A stretch of DNA of 64,000 nt from Flavobacteriaceae bacterium (lineage in GTDB: Bacteria; Bacteroidota; Bacteroidia; Flavobacteriales; Flavobacteriaceae): assembly GCA_017852395.1 (NCBI GenBank), contig JAFMLE010000006.1:28643-92642 (forward strand). The letters are read 5' to 3'. Below, piece after piece: positions 34,743-44,371 of the stretch (positions are counted from its first letter, which is position 1; every line of letters begins with the position of its first letter). The position numbers and the translations under genes are program-made. The notes under the pieces are model-generated. The model made no database searches and was not told the origin of the DNA. It worked only from the letters and a program-made list of their open reading frames with translations.

Positions 34743-36794
34743 TTAGCGAATCACACTGCCGTTTTCGGCTCCGGGGTCGGGACTGACAAAAACCAATTCA
34801 CCGTGTTGGTCCTCGGCCAAAAGCAACATCCCTTGACTGGTGACACCTCTGATTTTGCGCGGTGCTAGATTGGCCATAACCGTTACGCGTTTCCCTATCA
34901 AGGATTCTGGGTCAAAAAAAGCGGCAATTCCAGATACAATCGTACGCACCTCAAAACCCAAATCTACCTCAAACTGAAGGAGCTTATCGGCTTTGGGTAC
35001 TTTTTGAGCCGTCAAAATGGTGCCTACGCGCAAATCCATATCCATAAATTGCTCATAGCTTATGTCGGGTTTTACCTCTGGAAAAGTATATTCTGAAAGA
35101 GGTTGGCTATCGTCTTGCATCAATTTTGCGAGTTGTTTTTCGATGGTTTCATCTTCAATTTTTTCGAACAGCAAGCTTGCTGCTTCAAGTTGCATACCAA
35201 CAGGCAGCAGGGGCGCATCATTGTTTACAGCCAACCAGGTTGCCCCCTGAAGGTGTAACATCTTTTTGAGTTTTTCTGAAGTAAATGGCAAAATAGGTTC
35301 AGAAACTATGGCTAATGTTGCCGCGATCTGAAGTGCATTGTACAAAATTGTTGCCACACGGTCTGGGTTGGTTTTTATTTGCTTCCAGGGCTCTTCATCT
35401 GCAAGGTATTTATTGCCCAAACGCGCCAATTTCATCAATTCTTGGCTGGCTTCACGAAATTTATAATTTGAGATCGCGTTGCCAATCAACGCAGGAAAAG
35501 CCGCAAGGGCTTGCAACGTTTCTTGATCTTCTGGGGTCAAACTATTGGGCTGAGGCACTTGCCCATCAAAATATTTGTGGGTAAGAACCACCACACGATT
35601 GATAAAGTTGCCATAAATAGCCACCAATTCGTTATTGTTACGAGCCTGGAATTCTTTCCACGTGAAATCGTTGTCTTTGTTTTCGGGAGCATTTGCCGTA
35701 AGTACATAACGCAAAACGTCCTGCTGGTTGGGAAATTCTTCCAAATATTCGTGCAACCACACTGCCCAATTTTTAGAGGTCGAAATTTTGCGGCCTTCAA
35801 GATTCAAAAATTCGTTTGCAGGCACATTTTCGGGCAGTATAAACTCGCCATGTGCTTTTAACATTATAGGAAAAATGATGCAGTGAAAAACAATATTGTC
35901 TTTTCCAATAAAATGCACCAGTTGGGTGGTGTCGTCTTTCCAGTAAGGCGCCCAATCAATGCCTTTTTTTGCAGCCCATTCTTTGGTCGAAGAGATGTAT
36001 CCAATTGGCGCATCAAACCATACATATAGCACTTTTCCTTCTGCATCGTTAAGCGGTACGGGGATTCCCCAATCCAAATCACGGGTCACGGCACGGGGCT
36101 GCAAACCATTTTGAACCCAAGACTTTACTTGACCACGGACGTTGGGCTTCCAATCGTCTCGATGCCCATCAATAATCCATTTTTCTATAAAAGCTTCATA
36201 GCGATCCAAAGGCAAAAACCAATGTTTGGTAGATCGAATTTCTGGTGTGGCACCAGACAGCGTCGATTTGGGGTTGATAAGCTCCGTAGCACTCAAATCC
36301 TTTCCACAGGATTCACATTGGTCCCCATAGGCCTCCACATAATTACAATTGGGACAGGTTCCGGTTACAAAACGGTCGGCTAAAAATTGTTGTGCTGTCG
36401 GATCATAAAGCTGCTCAGATTCTTGAGCAATTAGTATTTGTTTGGCATCCAATGTTTTAAAAAAATCCGATGCGGTATCATGATGAACCTTACGAGAGGT
36501 TCTTGAATAATTGTCAAAAGAAATACCAAAATCCAAAAAAGACTGTCGGATCATCTGATCATAGTGATCGATAATGGCCTGGGGAGTGGTTTGCTCTTTT
36601 TTAGCCTTAATGGCTATGGCCACACCATGCTCATCACTTCCACAAATAAAAGCCACATCCTTTTGCATCCCGCGCATATAGCGTGCATAGATATCTGCAG
36701 GTACATAAACACCTGCCAAATGTCCAATATGGATCGGTCCGTTGGTATACGGCAAAGCAGCGGTGATGGTATAACGTTGTGGTTGCAATGGCAT
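34743..36794 (-). CDS. metG: Methionyl-tRNA synthetase
   Basis: A 683-aa class I synthetase. It has the HIGH motif HIGH (PIHIGHLAG, about residue 20-25), a CPNC...CESC zinc knuckle (about residues 143-160), the KMSKS loop as KISTSKNW, an anticodon-binding helical domain and a C-terminal tRNA-binding OB domain ([28 protein letters not shown]). The length matches Bacteroidota MetG with the fused EMAP-like domain. A -7 box lies just upstream. Confidence 0.97.
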   Translation of the reverse strand: MPLQPQRYTITAALPYTNGPIHIGHLAGVYVPADIYARYMRGMQKDVAFICGSDEHGVAIAIKAKKEQTTPQAIIDHYDQMIRQSFLDFGISFDNYSRTSRKVHHDTASDFFKTLDAKQILIAQESEQLYDPTAQQFLADRFVTGTCPNCNYVEAYGDQCESCGKDLSATELINPKSTLSGATPEIRSTKHWFLPLDRYEAFIEKWIIDGHRDDWKPNVRGQVKSWVQNGLQPRAVTRDLDWGIPVPLNDAEGKVLYVWFDAPIGYISSTKEWAAKKGIDWAPYWKDDTTQLVHFIGKDNIVFHCIIFPIMLKAHGEFILPENVPANEFLNLEGRKISTSKNWAVWLHEYLEEFPNQQDVLRYVLTANAPENKDNDFTWKEFQARNNNELVAIYGNFINRVVVLTHKYFDGQVPQPNSLTPEDQETLQALAAFPALIGNAISNYKFREASQELMKLARLGNKYLADEEPWKQIKTNPDRVATILYNALQIAATLAIVSEPILPFTSEKLKKMLHLQGATWLAVNNDAPLLPVGMQLEAASLLFEKIEDETIEKQLAKLMQDDSQPLSEYTFPEVKPDISYEQFMDMDLRVGTILTAQKVPKADKLLQFEVDLGFEVRTIVSGIAAFFDPESLIGKRVTVMANLAPRKIRGVTSQGMLLLAEDQHGELVFVSPDPGAENGSVIR

Positions 36795-36808
36795 AGGTCG
36801 TGTTTTTG

Positions 36809-36816
36809 CAAAAGTA
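36809..36816 (-). promoter_or_regulatory. -7 box of metG
   Basis: On the minus strand this reads TACTTTTG, a TAnnTTTG match, ending 14 nt before the metG ATG. No TTG is found at -33 distance. Confidence 0.45.
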
Positions 36817-36871
36817 ACAATAATTATACCTTAGTCTTTAATTGATTAATTTTAAAAAATACGCCCCATCC

Positions 36872-37234
36872 ATGTCCGACAACCGCTCTTTTGGGACTGC
36901 TGCCGAAGTCCGCGCATTAGATTTTTTGCGCGCCAAAGGATATACATTGCTCCAAACCAACTATCGTTATCGTAAAGCCGAAGTCGATTTGATTGTTCGC
37001 AAAGAAAATTTGATTGTTTGTGTCGAGGTCAAAGCACGGTCGTATCTCTACTATGGAGACCCCGCCTCTTTTGTAAGCAAGAAAAAAATAAAACTGCTGG
37101 CTCTTGCTATGGATTTTTATATGCAACAAATGGACCCTGAGCTGGAGGTACGTTTTGACATTATTAGCATCCATTTAAACGGGAAAAAATGGATTATTGA
37201 TCACCTAGAAGGCGCCTTCGAAATTTTAGAATGA
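36872..37234 (+). CDS. yraN: YraN/UPF0102 endonuclease-like protein
   Basis: A 120-aa protein with the nuclease-like fold: FGTAAEVRALDFLRAKGYTLLQTNYR at the N terminus, then AEVDLIV...VCVEVKAR, which carries the D-(x)n-E-x-K core of the PD-(D/E)XK superfamily. I choose ATG 36872 since homologues start close to the GxxAE helix; a TTG at 36842 would add ten residues. Its exact role in DNA metabolism is not settled. Confidence 0.9.
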   Translation: MSDNRSFGTAAEVRALDFLRAKGYTLLQTNYRYRKAEVDLIVRKENLIVCVEVKARSYLYYGDPASFVSKKKIKLLALAMDFYMQQMDPELEVRFDIISIHLNGKKWIIDHLEGAFEILE

Positions 37235-37292
37235 GTAGATTTTATAAACAAATTGTTTAGATTTTATATTTTTGTTATATAAATAACATTCT

Positions 37293-37952
37293 GTGAAAAC
37301 CATATCCTCCGAAGTACTCGCCTACATCAACAAAAAACCCTTTCTACTCAGCGCCTTATCACAGGGGATCATCAACTTGACCTCTTTGGCCCGACAAATC
37401 CAACCCGAAATAGAAACGACACTAAAAAAATCGGCTAAAAGCGGTGCCATTGTCATGGCATTAAAACGAATCTCGGACAACGAAGAGTTTTTGGCAACCC
37501 ACAAAATCATTAAGGTTCTCAAAAATATTGGAGACATTACCGTGCGCTCTTCGCTCACAGATTATTGCTATAAAGTATCGGATACCATCTTGTTGACCCA
37601 AGCGCAATTTCTCAACCAAATCAAGGCAGACAGTACTGTTTTTTACACCTCATCTAGGGGCGTTACCGAGTCCAATATTATTGTAAGCAACAATCTTAAA
37701 AATGATGTCGCCTCATTTTTTGAAAACGAAGAATGCCTCAGCATTGAGGAAGAACTTTCTGCCATAACCATGAAGCTCCCAACAGAAAATGTCAAGGTTT
37801 CTGGAATCTATTATTTTATTTTCCAACGACTTTCTTGGGAAGGGGTCAATATTCGTGAAGTGATTTCGACCTCCAATGAGTTTACCATAGTCACCGACGA
37901 AGCTTCGGTAGATACGGCCTTTGGTGTAATCAAGAATTTGAAGAGCTTGTAA
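37293..37952 (+). CDS. ACT-domain-like regulatory protein (often labelled aspartate kinase)
   Basis: A 219-aa protein starting at GTG. Residues 1-60 form a helical, winged-helix-like region (VLAYINKKPFLLSALSQGIINLTSLARQI), followed by two beta-alpha units resembling ACT domains (about 75-125 and 160-219, SGIYYFIFQRLSWEGVNIREVIST). No aspartokinase catalytic domain is present. It may be a small ligand-binding regulator, perhaps of transcription. It ends inside mfd on the opposite strand (23-nt overlap of the two 3' ends). Confidence 0.75.
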   Translation: MKTISSEVLAYINKKPFLLSALSQGIINLTSLARQIQPEIETTLKKSAKSGAIVMALKRISDNEEFLATHKIIKVLKNIGDITVRSSLTDYCYKVSDTILLTQAQFLNQIKADSTVFYTSSRGVTESNIIVSNNLKNDVASFFENEECLSIEEELSAITMKLPTENVKVSGIYYFIFQRLSWEGVNIREVISTSNEFTIVTDEASVDTAFGVIKNLKSL

Positions 37953-40900
37953 GCGGTGCCAAATTTTTAAACGTCGTAAGTAGATTTTGCATCGATTGTA
38001 CCCCTGTTATACGAAGCAAAAGACGTAGGCCTTGACGGGTATGTTTTTCTTTCAATTCTAATGTTTTGTGCTGTTGCTGTACTTGCTGAATCAATGCTCC
38101 AAAACGTTGGGTTTGATAAAAAGGACTCGCTTGATCTGCTATAAAATAGGCAATACAAACGCCTTTCTTGATCACCAATCGTTCGATGCCCAAACGGGCA
38201 ACGTGCCATTTTAATAAAACACTAGCAAACAACTCCTTACTTTGTTCTGGCAAAGGTCCAAAACGATCTACTAATTGGGTTTCAAACGTGCTTAATGCGT
38301 CTTCCGTTTTAAGTTTGCTTAACTCGCTATACAAGGTCAATCGTTCACTAACAACATTGATATAATCTTCTGGAAAAAGCACCTCAAAATCGGTGTCCAA
38401 CTGCACTTCACGGACAAATTGTTGTTCTTTAGAATCGTCATTAAACAGGGCTTTAAATTCATTGGCACGAAGCTCTTCTACAGCTTCTTCAAGAATTTTT
38501 TGATAGGTCTCAAATCCGATTTCGTTGATAAATCCACTTTGTTCGCCTCCCAAAATATCCCCAGCTCCACGTATTTCGAGATCGCGCATCGCAATTTGCA
38601 TTCCCGACCCTAGTGCAGCAAACTGCTCAATGGTTTTTATGCGCTTTTGGGCATCTGCCGTCATGGTGCTGTATGGCGGAGTTATAAAATAACAAAATGC
38701 CTTTTTGTTGCTTCTCCCTACCCTACCACGCATTTGATGTAAGTCACTCAAACCAAAAGCATTGGCGTTATTGATAAAGATGGTATTTGCATTGGGTACA
38801 TCCAATCCGTTTTCTATAATTGTTGTAGCAACAAGCACATCAAATTGCCCTTCCATAAACTGCAACAAGACACGCTCCATTTTGTTTCCTTCCATTTGAC
38901 CATGCCCAATGGCCACACGGGCATCGGGGACGAGCCGCTGGATCATTCCTGCAACTTCTGTGATATTTGCAACCCGATTATGAACAAAATAGACTTGTCC
39001 TCCTCTTTGCAATTCATATAAAATACCGTCTCGTATCGTTGCTTCATCAAATCGAATTACTTCACTATCAATTGGATATCGATTGGGAGGTGGGGTGGCG
39101 ATTACGGACAAATCACGGGCGGACATCAGACTAAATTGTAGCGTTCTAGGAATGGGGGTTGCTGTAAGGGTCAGTACATCAATATTGGTTTTTAGAGACC
39201 GGATTTTTTCTTTTACACCAACTCCAAACTTTTGTTCTTCATCGACGATCAGCAATCCCAAATCTTTGAACCGAACCTGTTGGTTGACCAGCTGGTGGGT
39301 ACCGATGAGAATATCAATTTTACCGGCTTTGAGATCTTCAAGGAGTGCTTTTTTATCATGTGCCGATCGAAATCTATTGAGGTAATCTACCCGAACAGGA
39401 AGTCCTTCGAGGCGCTTCGAAAAAGTTTTATAATGCTGAAAAGCTAATATTGTCGTCGGAACCAAAACAGCCACTTGCTTGCTGTTGTCAACCGCTTTAA
39501 AAGCCGCTCGAATAGCCACTTCGGTTTTCCCAAACCCAACGTCTCCACAAATCAGTCGGTCCATGGGACGCTCACTTTCCATGTCCGCCTTGACGGCTTC
39601 TGTGGCACTGCTTTGGTCGGGTGTGTCTTCATACAAAAATGAGGCTTCTAACTCCCATTGCAAATAGCTGTCGGGGGCATAACGATATCCGATTTTTTCT
39701 CTGCGCTCTGCGTAGAGTTGAATCAAATTGAAAGCAATCTCTTTTACCCGATTTTTGGTTTTCTGTTTTAATGCCTTCCACGCTTTGGATCCCAGTTTAT
39801 ATATTTTGGGTTCGTGACCGTCCTTGCCGTTGTATTTAGAAATCTTGTGGAGTGCATGGATGCTTAGATATAAGATATCACGCTCTCCATAAATAAGCTT
39901 GATGGCCTCTTGTTTTTTGCCCTCCACTTCGATGTGCTGAAGACCTCCAAACTTTCCGATACCATGATCAATATGAGTGACATAATCTCCAACTTGCATC
40001 AATGTCAGTTCTTGCAAGGACAAGACTTGCTTTTTGGCTTTTTCGGATCGCAATCGGTATTTGTGATAACGTTCAAAAATTTGATGATCCGTATAACATG
40101 TTATTTTTAATGTCGGATCTTCAAAACCTTCAAAAAGGGGGAGCAACAAGGTTTTGTAGTGTACCGTTGTGTCCATTTCTTGAAAAATATCATGAAATCG
40201 TTTGCGTTGGTTTTCGTTAGTACAACATAGATAATTGGTCCATCCTTTATCATGGTTTTGATTGAGATGGTTTACCAAACGGTCAAATTGTTTGTTAATT
40301 GGCGGTTGGGGAAGTTGTTGCCAATCGAGCGTTTGGTGCTCCACCAATTGTGGTGAAGCTTGCAAAAGCAAAAGCGCAGTGTCCTGGCAGTCTGCAAGCC
40401 ATTGTTCACCATTTATAAAAAGTGCTTCTGGTGGAAGTTGAACGGTGTCTCCCAAACTTTTGTAGGCTTCTTTGGCTTTGAGATAATGTGTGTCTAACGC
40501 ACTGCAAACCCCCTCAAGGTCGTCAATCAAAACTGTGCCTTCTCCAGAAAAATGCGATAACACACTTTTTCTTTTACTTCTAAATGACAAAGCTGAGGTG
40601 TTGGGCAAAATTTCAATTTTTTTGTGGGTGTCAATCGATAACTGAGTAACAATATCAAAACTGCGCAAACTCTCAATCTCATCATCAAAAAACTCCATAC
40701 GATAGGGATGTTGACCTGCAAATGAAAAAACATCAACAATACCTCCGCGGACCGCAAACTCTCCTGGTGCGCTTACAAAATCTACGCGCTCAAAACCATA
40801 TTCGAACAAGGTTTCATTAATAAAATCGAGGGGTATTTTTGTTCCAACTTCTACCTCAAGGGTATGCTTTTTTAATGTTTTTTGAGAAATAATTTTTTCA

Positions 40901-41283
40901 AAAACTGCCTCGGTATAGGTAACTACCAGTCGTGGGGTTTTTGTATTTGATAAGGCCCTAAGCACTTCGGCTCTAAGCAACACATTGGCGTTGTCGGTAG
41001 CCTCACTTTTATAGGCTTGCCTATAACTGGAAGGAAAAAACAAAACTTTTTTTGGGCCCAAGAGCCCCTCTAAGTCATTGAGATAATACGCGGCTTCTTC
41101 GGCTTGATTGAAGACCAACAGAAACCGGCGTCCTGTTTTTTGAAAAGCGGCAGCCAGTCGCAAACTCAAGCCCGAGCCCACTTGCCCCTTAAGTAAGGTT
41201 ACTGATTGGGTTGTACACCGCTGCTCCAACACCTCTTGTTCGGAGGTATTGGTCACATGTTCAAAAAGTGGGTGTTCGGTCAA
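37930..41283 (-). CDS. mfd: Transcription-repair coupling factor Mfd
   Basis: A 1117-aa ATPase that removes stalled RNA polymerase at lesions and recruits UvrA. Visible are the UvrB-like N-terminal region, the RNA-polymerase-interacting CarD-like domain (VGDYVTHIDHGIGKFGGL, about 430-500), the RecG-like motor with Walker A GDVGFGKTE (K586) and DEEQKFG, and the C-terminal D7 domain. The start appears to be TTG at 41283; no ATG lies near. A perfect -7 box, TATATTTG, sits 8 nt upstream, in the 20-nt gap to pdeM. It is thus downstream of the Lig-Lhr cassette but may also have its own promoter. Confidence 0.95.
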   Translation of the reverse strand: MTEHPLFEHVTNTSEQEVLEQRCTTQSVTLLKGQVGSGLSLRLAAAFQKTGRRFLLVFNQAEEAAYYLNDLEGLLGPKKVLFFPSSYRQAYKSEATDNANVLLRAEVLRALSNTKTPRLVVTYTEAVFEKIISQKTLKKHTLEVEVGTKIPLDFINETLFEYGFERVDFVSAPGEFAVRGGIVDVFSFAGQHPYRMEFFDDEIESLRSFDIVTQLSIDTHKKIEILPNTSALSFRSKRKSVLSHFSGEGTVLIDDLEGVCSALDTHYLKAKEAYKSLGDTVQLPPEALFINGEQWLADCQDTALLLLQASPQLVEHQTLDWQQLPQPPINKQFDRLVNHLNQNHDKGWTNYLCCTNENQRKRFHDIFQEMDTTVHYKTLLLPLFEGFEDPTLKITCYTDHQIFERYHKYRLRSEKAKKQVLSLQELTLMQVGDYVTHIDHGIGKFGGLQHIEVEGKKQEAIKLIYGERDILYLSIHALHKISKYNGKDGHEPKIYKLGSKAWKALKQKTKNRVKEIAFNLIQLYAERREKIGYRYAPDSYLQWELEASFLYEDTPDQSSATEAVKADMESERPMDRLICGDVGFGKTEVAIRAAFKAVDNSKQVAVLVPTTILAFQHYKTFSKRLEGLPVRVDYLNRFRSAHDKKALLEDLKAGKIDILIGTHQLVNQQVRFKDLGLLIVDEEQKFGVGVKEKIRSLKTNIDVLTLTATPIPRTLQFSLMSARDLSVIATPPPNRYPIDSEVIRFDEATIRDGILYELQRGGQVYFVHNRVANITEVAGMIQRLVPDARVAIGHGQMEGNKMERVLLQFMEGQFDVLVATTIIENGLDVPNANTIFINNANAFGLSDLHQMRGRVGRSNKKAFCYFITPPYSTMTADAQKRIKTIEQFAALGSGMQIAMRDLEIRGAGDILGGEQSGFINEIGFETYQKILEEAVEELRANEFKALFNDDSKEQQFVREVQLDTDFEVLFPEDYINVVSERLTLYSELSKLKTEDALSTFETQLVDRFGPLPEQSKELFASVLLKWHVARLGIERLVIKKGVCIAYFIADQASPFYQTQRFGALIQQVQQQHKTLELKEKHTRQGLRLLLRITGVQSMQNLLTTFKNLAPLTSSSNS

Positions 41284-41291
41284 AATGGTTA

Positions 41292-41299
41292 CAAATATA
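41292..41299 (-). promoter_or_regulatory. -7 box between pdeM and mfd
   Basis: Read on the minus strand it is TATATTTG, a full consensus match, in the 20-nt gap after pdeM and 8 nt before the mfd TTG start. No TTG is seen at -33, so activity is uncertain; the leader would be nearly absent. Confidence 0.45.
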
Positions 41300-41303
41300 C
41301 GTG

Positions 41304-41948
41304 CTATTTCTTCATTTTATTTACAGCAATTACCGCTGATTCTCCCAAGACATAGACCTGATCTTCTGCTGTAGGCTTGATAATATACATTCCTGTAAAT
41401 CCCCCAAAAGCGGGTAGGATCAACTGATGTGGTTTTTTATAAAAACAAGGGGCTTTGAGGTATTGCCCGCCAAGACCTTTGAGCCTCACCCCAGGATGCA
41501 GGTGACCACAAAGGTTGATTTTTGGAGCTGTTGCTTCTATGGGATGATGTGATAAATAAAAAGGGGCAAGATCTAAAGCTGTATAAACCTCAAGACCGGC
41601 TTGCTCAAATCGTGTTTTGGGAAGTATGTCATGATTGCCTTCGATCAAAACTTTTTTGAACGCCTGCTGATTTGCCCATCTGCAAAAATCCACCCACTCA
41701 CTATTGTGATCAGAATGAAAAAGGTCTCCCAAAAAATAGAGGGTAGCAACCTCAAACTGGGTGAGCAAATGGGCAATTTTTTCATAAAAAGAAAAACGAA
41801 CCTCCGTGGGTAGAGCAATCCCATTTTTTCTAAAATGCATGACTTTTCCTATGTGTGCATCCGCAATAAAAAGGGCTTTGTTTGCAGGCCAGTAGAGAGC
41901 CCCTGTAGGGCTGAGCTCTAACACTTCATGATGGATCTCCACGATCAT
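41304..41948 (-). CDS. pdeM: Ligase-associated DNA damage response endonuclease PdeM
   Basis: A 214-aa calcineurin-like metallophosphoesterase: FIADAHIGK (D30, H32), YFLGDLFHS, EGNHDIL, then HHP and GHLHPG. These are all five metal-binding motifs. It belongs to the manganese-dependent nuclease (MPE) of the Lhr-Core/Exo/Lig/MPE repair cluster. The start at 41948 overlaps the lhr stop in ATGA; a longer frame exists but would run 130 nt into the helicase gene. Confidence 0.93.
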   Translation of the reverse strand: MIVEIHHEVLELSPTGALYWPANKALFIADAHIGKVMHFRKNGIALPTEVRFSFYEKIAHLLTQFEVATLYFLGDLFHSDHNSEWVDFCRWANQQAFKKVLIEGNHDILPKTRFEQAGLEVYTALDLAPFYLSHHPIEATAPKINLCGHLHPGVRLKGLGGQYLKAPCFYKKPHQLILPAFGGFTGMYIIKPTAEDQVYVLGESAVIAVNKMKK

Positions 41949-44371
41949 TGCAATTGCTTTTCGAGTTGAACATACATTTTTTTGATCCGATCTTCGACCG
42001 TTTCTGAAGACAATTTCTCTCGAAGTCGATCCGTGATAAGCGGAAAAGAAAAAGGCGTTGGCTGTGCGGCTTTTTTCCAACAGATTTCTTGTTGCTCAAT
42101 ACGCTCAAAGGCTTGTTGCAAGCGCCCTTGCTCCATACCATGATCAAAACTTTCTGCTACCGCTTGGAGATAGAGTAAGTTGTCGGGTTCATAGTCTTTA
42201 AATACTTCGAAAAAAAGCTGTGCACTCGATTGTAGATGTTTGCTTTTTAGCGTCTTTTGGGGGTATCCTTGAAAAACCAGTCCTGCAATAACAGCAATGT
42301 CTCTAAATTTTCTTCGAGCCATTTCCGCAAGATTTATACTCTTGCGCAAATCATCGATTAAATCTTTGGTTGTTAAAAGGTTGTTATCAATAAGTGCTTC
42401 AATATCTATCGGCTGGTCCGACAACAATTCATAGCCATAGTCGTTGTAGGCCAGCGTAAAACTTATCGGATAAAGCAAACTATATCTGTACGCAATTATG
42501 GCAGCCATAGCTTCATGAACCGCCCGACCTTCAAAAGGATAAAATACAGCATGATGCCCTTCTTTTGTAGTAAAGGTCTCAATCAAAAATTGGTTTGTTT
42601 CTGGAAGCATCGATAGTTGTCGTTGCCGGTCGAGTAACGGTCTGAGTGCTTTCCACTCGGGAGTATTTGAGGTTTCTGGCGCAAAGAACGTAGCCCTTAA
42701 CATTTGACTCAAATGTGCGCTAAAACTCATTCGACCACCCATCCAAGCCGGAATTTTGGTGTTTTTAGATTTTGATTTTCTAACCAGTACTTCCATTGCC
42801 TGAATACGCACCAGTTCCAAATTTCGGCCTGCAAAAGTAAACACATCCCCGGTTTTGAGTTTAGACACAAACCACTCTTCGATCGTTCCTATTTTACCTC
42901 CTTTGAGGTACTTGACCAAAAGAGACGCATCGCTCATTATGGTACCTATATTGAGACGGTGTCGCATGGCTATGCTTCGGCTGGCTACACAAATTTTGCC
43001 CGCATCATCCACATAGGTTTTTTTGTATTCGTCGTAGTTCTCCAAACTTTGGCTGCCTTTCTGAATAAAGTTTAGCAGCCATTGCCACTGTTGCAAGGTA
43101 AGTGTCTGAAAACAAAACGTGTTTTTAACGATTTCAAAACAGGGTTTTGGCATAAAGCCATCACCGACCGCCAAGGTCATCAAAAATTGGACAAGCACGT
43201 CAAAACTGTTGAGGTAGGGCAGACGATCTTCGATGGTATTCTCTTTAATTGCTTTTTGCAAAGCAAGCGACTCTATAAGCTCTATGGCATGTGTTGGCAA
43301 AAAATATATTTTGCTTCCTTTTTGGGGTTGGTGGCCACTACGTCCTGCGCGTTGTAAAAATCGACCCACACCCTTTGGACTTCCAATTTGCACGCAAGCC
43401 GAAACAGGACTAAAATCTACCCCCAAATCCAAACTAGATGTGCAGATAACTGCTTTTAGACGGTGTTGTCTAAGGGCATCTTCGACCCACAATCGGTTGA
43501 TTTTATCAATACTACCATGATGCATGGCCAACTGACCCGCCAATTCTGGTGCTTTTTCTAACAGTTTTTGATACCAAATCTCGCACTGCGCACGCGTATT
43601 TGTAAACAATAAGGTAGAGGGATGTGTCCTAATAATCTCAGTGACTTGTTCGAGGAGGTGAATTCCCAAATGCCCCGACCATGGAAAAGTTTCCATCTCT
43701 TTTGGAAAAAGGGACACTACCTCGATCTTTTTTTTCTGAGTGCTTTGAACCAAAATTTGATTTTCTGTTGGCCGCCCTAACAAGATTTGCTGTGCCAAAT
43801 CAAGGTTGCCTATGGTTGCAGAAATCCCCCATACCTGAAGATTGGGAAGGAAAGATTTGAGATAAGAAAGTGCCAACTCTACTTGCACTCCTCTTTTGGA
43901 ACCCATCAATTCGTGCCATTCGTCAACCACCACAGTATGCAGGTTTTCAAAAAAATGTTGATGCCCTTTGTTGCTAATAAGAAGATGAAGGCTTTCTGGT
44001 GTGGTTACAAGACCAAATGGAGGTTGTCTTTTTTGTTTGACACGTTCTGATTGTGGCGTGTCTCCTGTTCGAAGTCCAACAGAAAGGGTGGGGAAAAAAG
44101 CTTTGGTGAGCAATTCTGTTGTTTGTTGAATTTCGACCCCTAATGCGCGTAGTGGCGTTATCCATAGTACGTTTGTTTTTTTTGGAAGCTGGCCAATATC
44201 AAGTTGCCGTTGCAACACGCCGCCCCATATGGCATAGGTTTTTCCACTTCCTGTTGGAGCATTGAGCAAACCGCTTTTGCCGGCAAGATAGGCTTGCCAT
44301 GTCGCTTTTTGAAAACGCTGAGGCGTCCACCCTTTATCCAAAAACCAATCCTGTATGTTTATTTTTTTCAT
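41945..44371 (-). CDS. Ligase-associated DEXH-box DNA helicase (Lhr-Core-like)
   Basis: An 808-aa SF2 helicase. Walker A NAPTGSGKT (K44), motif II VVDEWHEL (DEWH), motif III SATIGN, motif VI QRAGRSGH, then the winged-helix and Lhr-specific beta region, which in Lhr wraps DNA. It is a 3'-5' helicase related to the N-terminal core of mycobacterial Lhr and works with the ligase and the two nucleases encoded on either side. Both junctions to neighbours are ATGA overlaps. Confidence 0.93.
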   Translation of the reverse strand: MKKINIQDWFLDKGWTPQRFQKATWQAYLAGKSGLLNAPTGSGKTYAIWGGVLQRQLDIGQLPKKTNVLWITPLRALGVEIQQTTELLTKAFFPTLSVGLRTGDTPQSERVKQKRQPPFGLVTTPESLHLLISNKGHQHFFENLHTVVVDEWHELMGSKRGVQVELALSYLKSFLPNLQVWGISATIGNLDLAQQILLGRPTENQILVQSTQKKKIEVVSLFPKEMETFPWSGHLGIHLLEQVTEIIRTHPSTLLFTNTRAQCEIWYQKLLEKAPELAGQLAMHHGSIDKINRLWVEDALRQHRLKAVICTSSLDLGVDFSPVSACVQIGSPKGVGRFLQRAGRSGHQPQKGSKIYFLPTHAIELIESLALQKAIKENTIEDRLPYLNSFDVLVQFLMTLAVGDGFMPKPCFEIVKNTFCFQTLTLQQWQWLLNFIQKGSQSLENYDEYKKTYVDDAGKICVASRSIAMRHRLNIGTIMSDASLLVKYLKGGKIGTIEEWFVSKLKTGDVFTFAGRNLELVRIQAMEVLVRKSKSKNTKIPAWMGGRMSFSAHLSQMLRATFFAPETSNTPEWKALRPLLDRQRQLSMLPETNQFLIETFTTKEGHHAVFYPFEGRAVHEAMAAIIAYRYSLLYPISFTLAYNDYGYELLSDQPIDIEALIDNNLLTTKDLIDDLRKSINLAEMARRKFRDIAVIAGLVFQGYPQKTLKSKHLQSSAQLFFEVFKDYEPDNLLYLQAVAESFDHGMEQGRLQQAFERIEQQEICWKKAAQPTPFSFPLITDRLREKLSSETVEDRIKKMYVQLEKQLQ

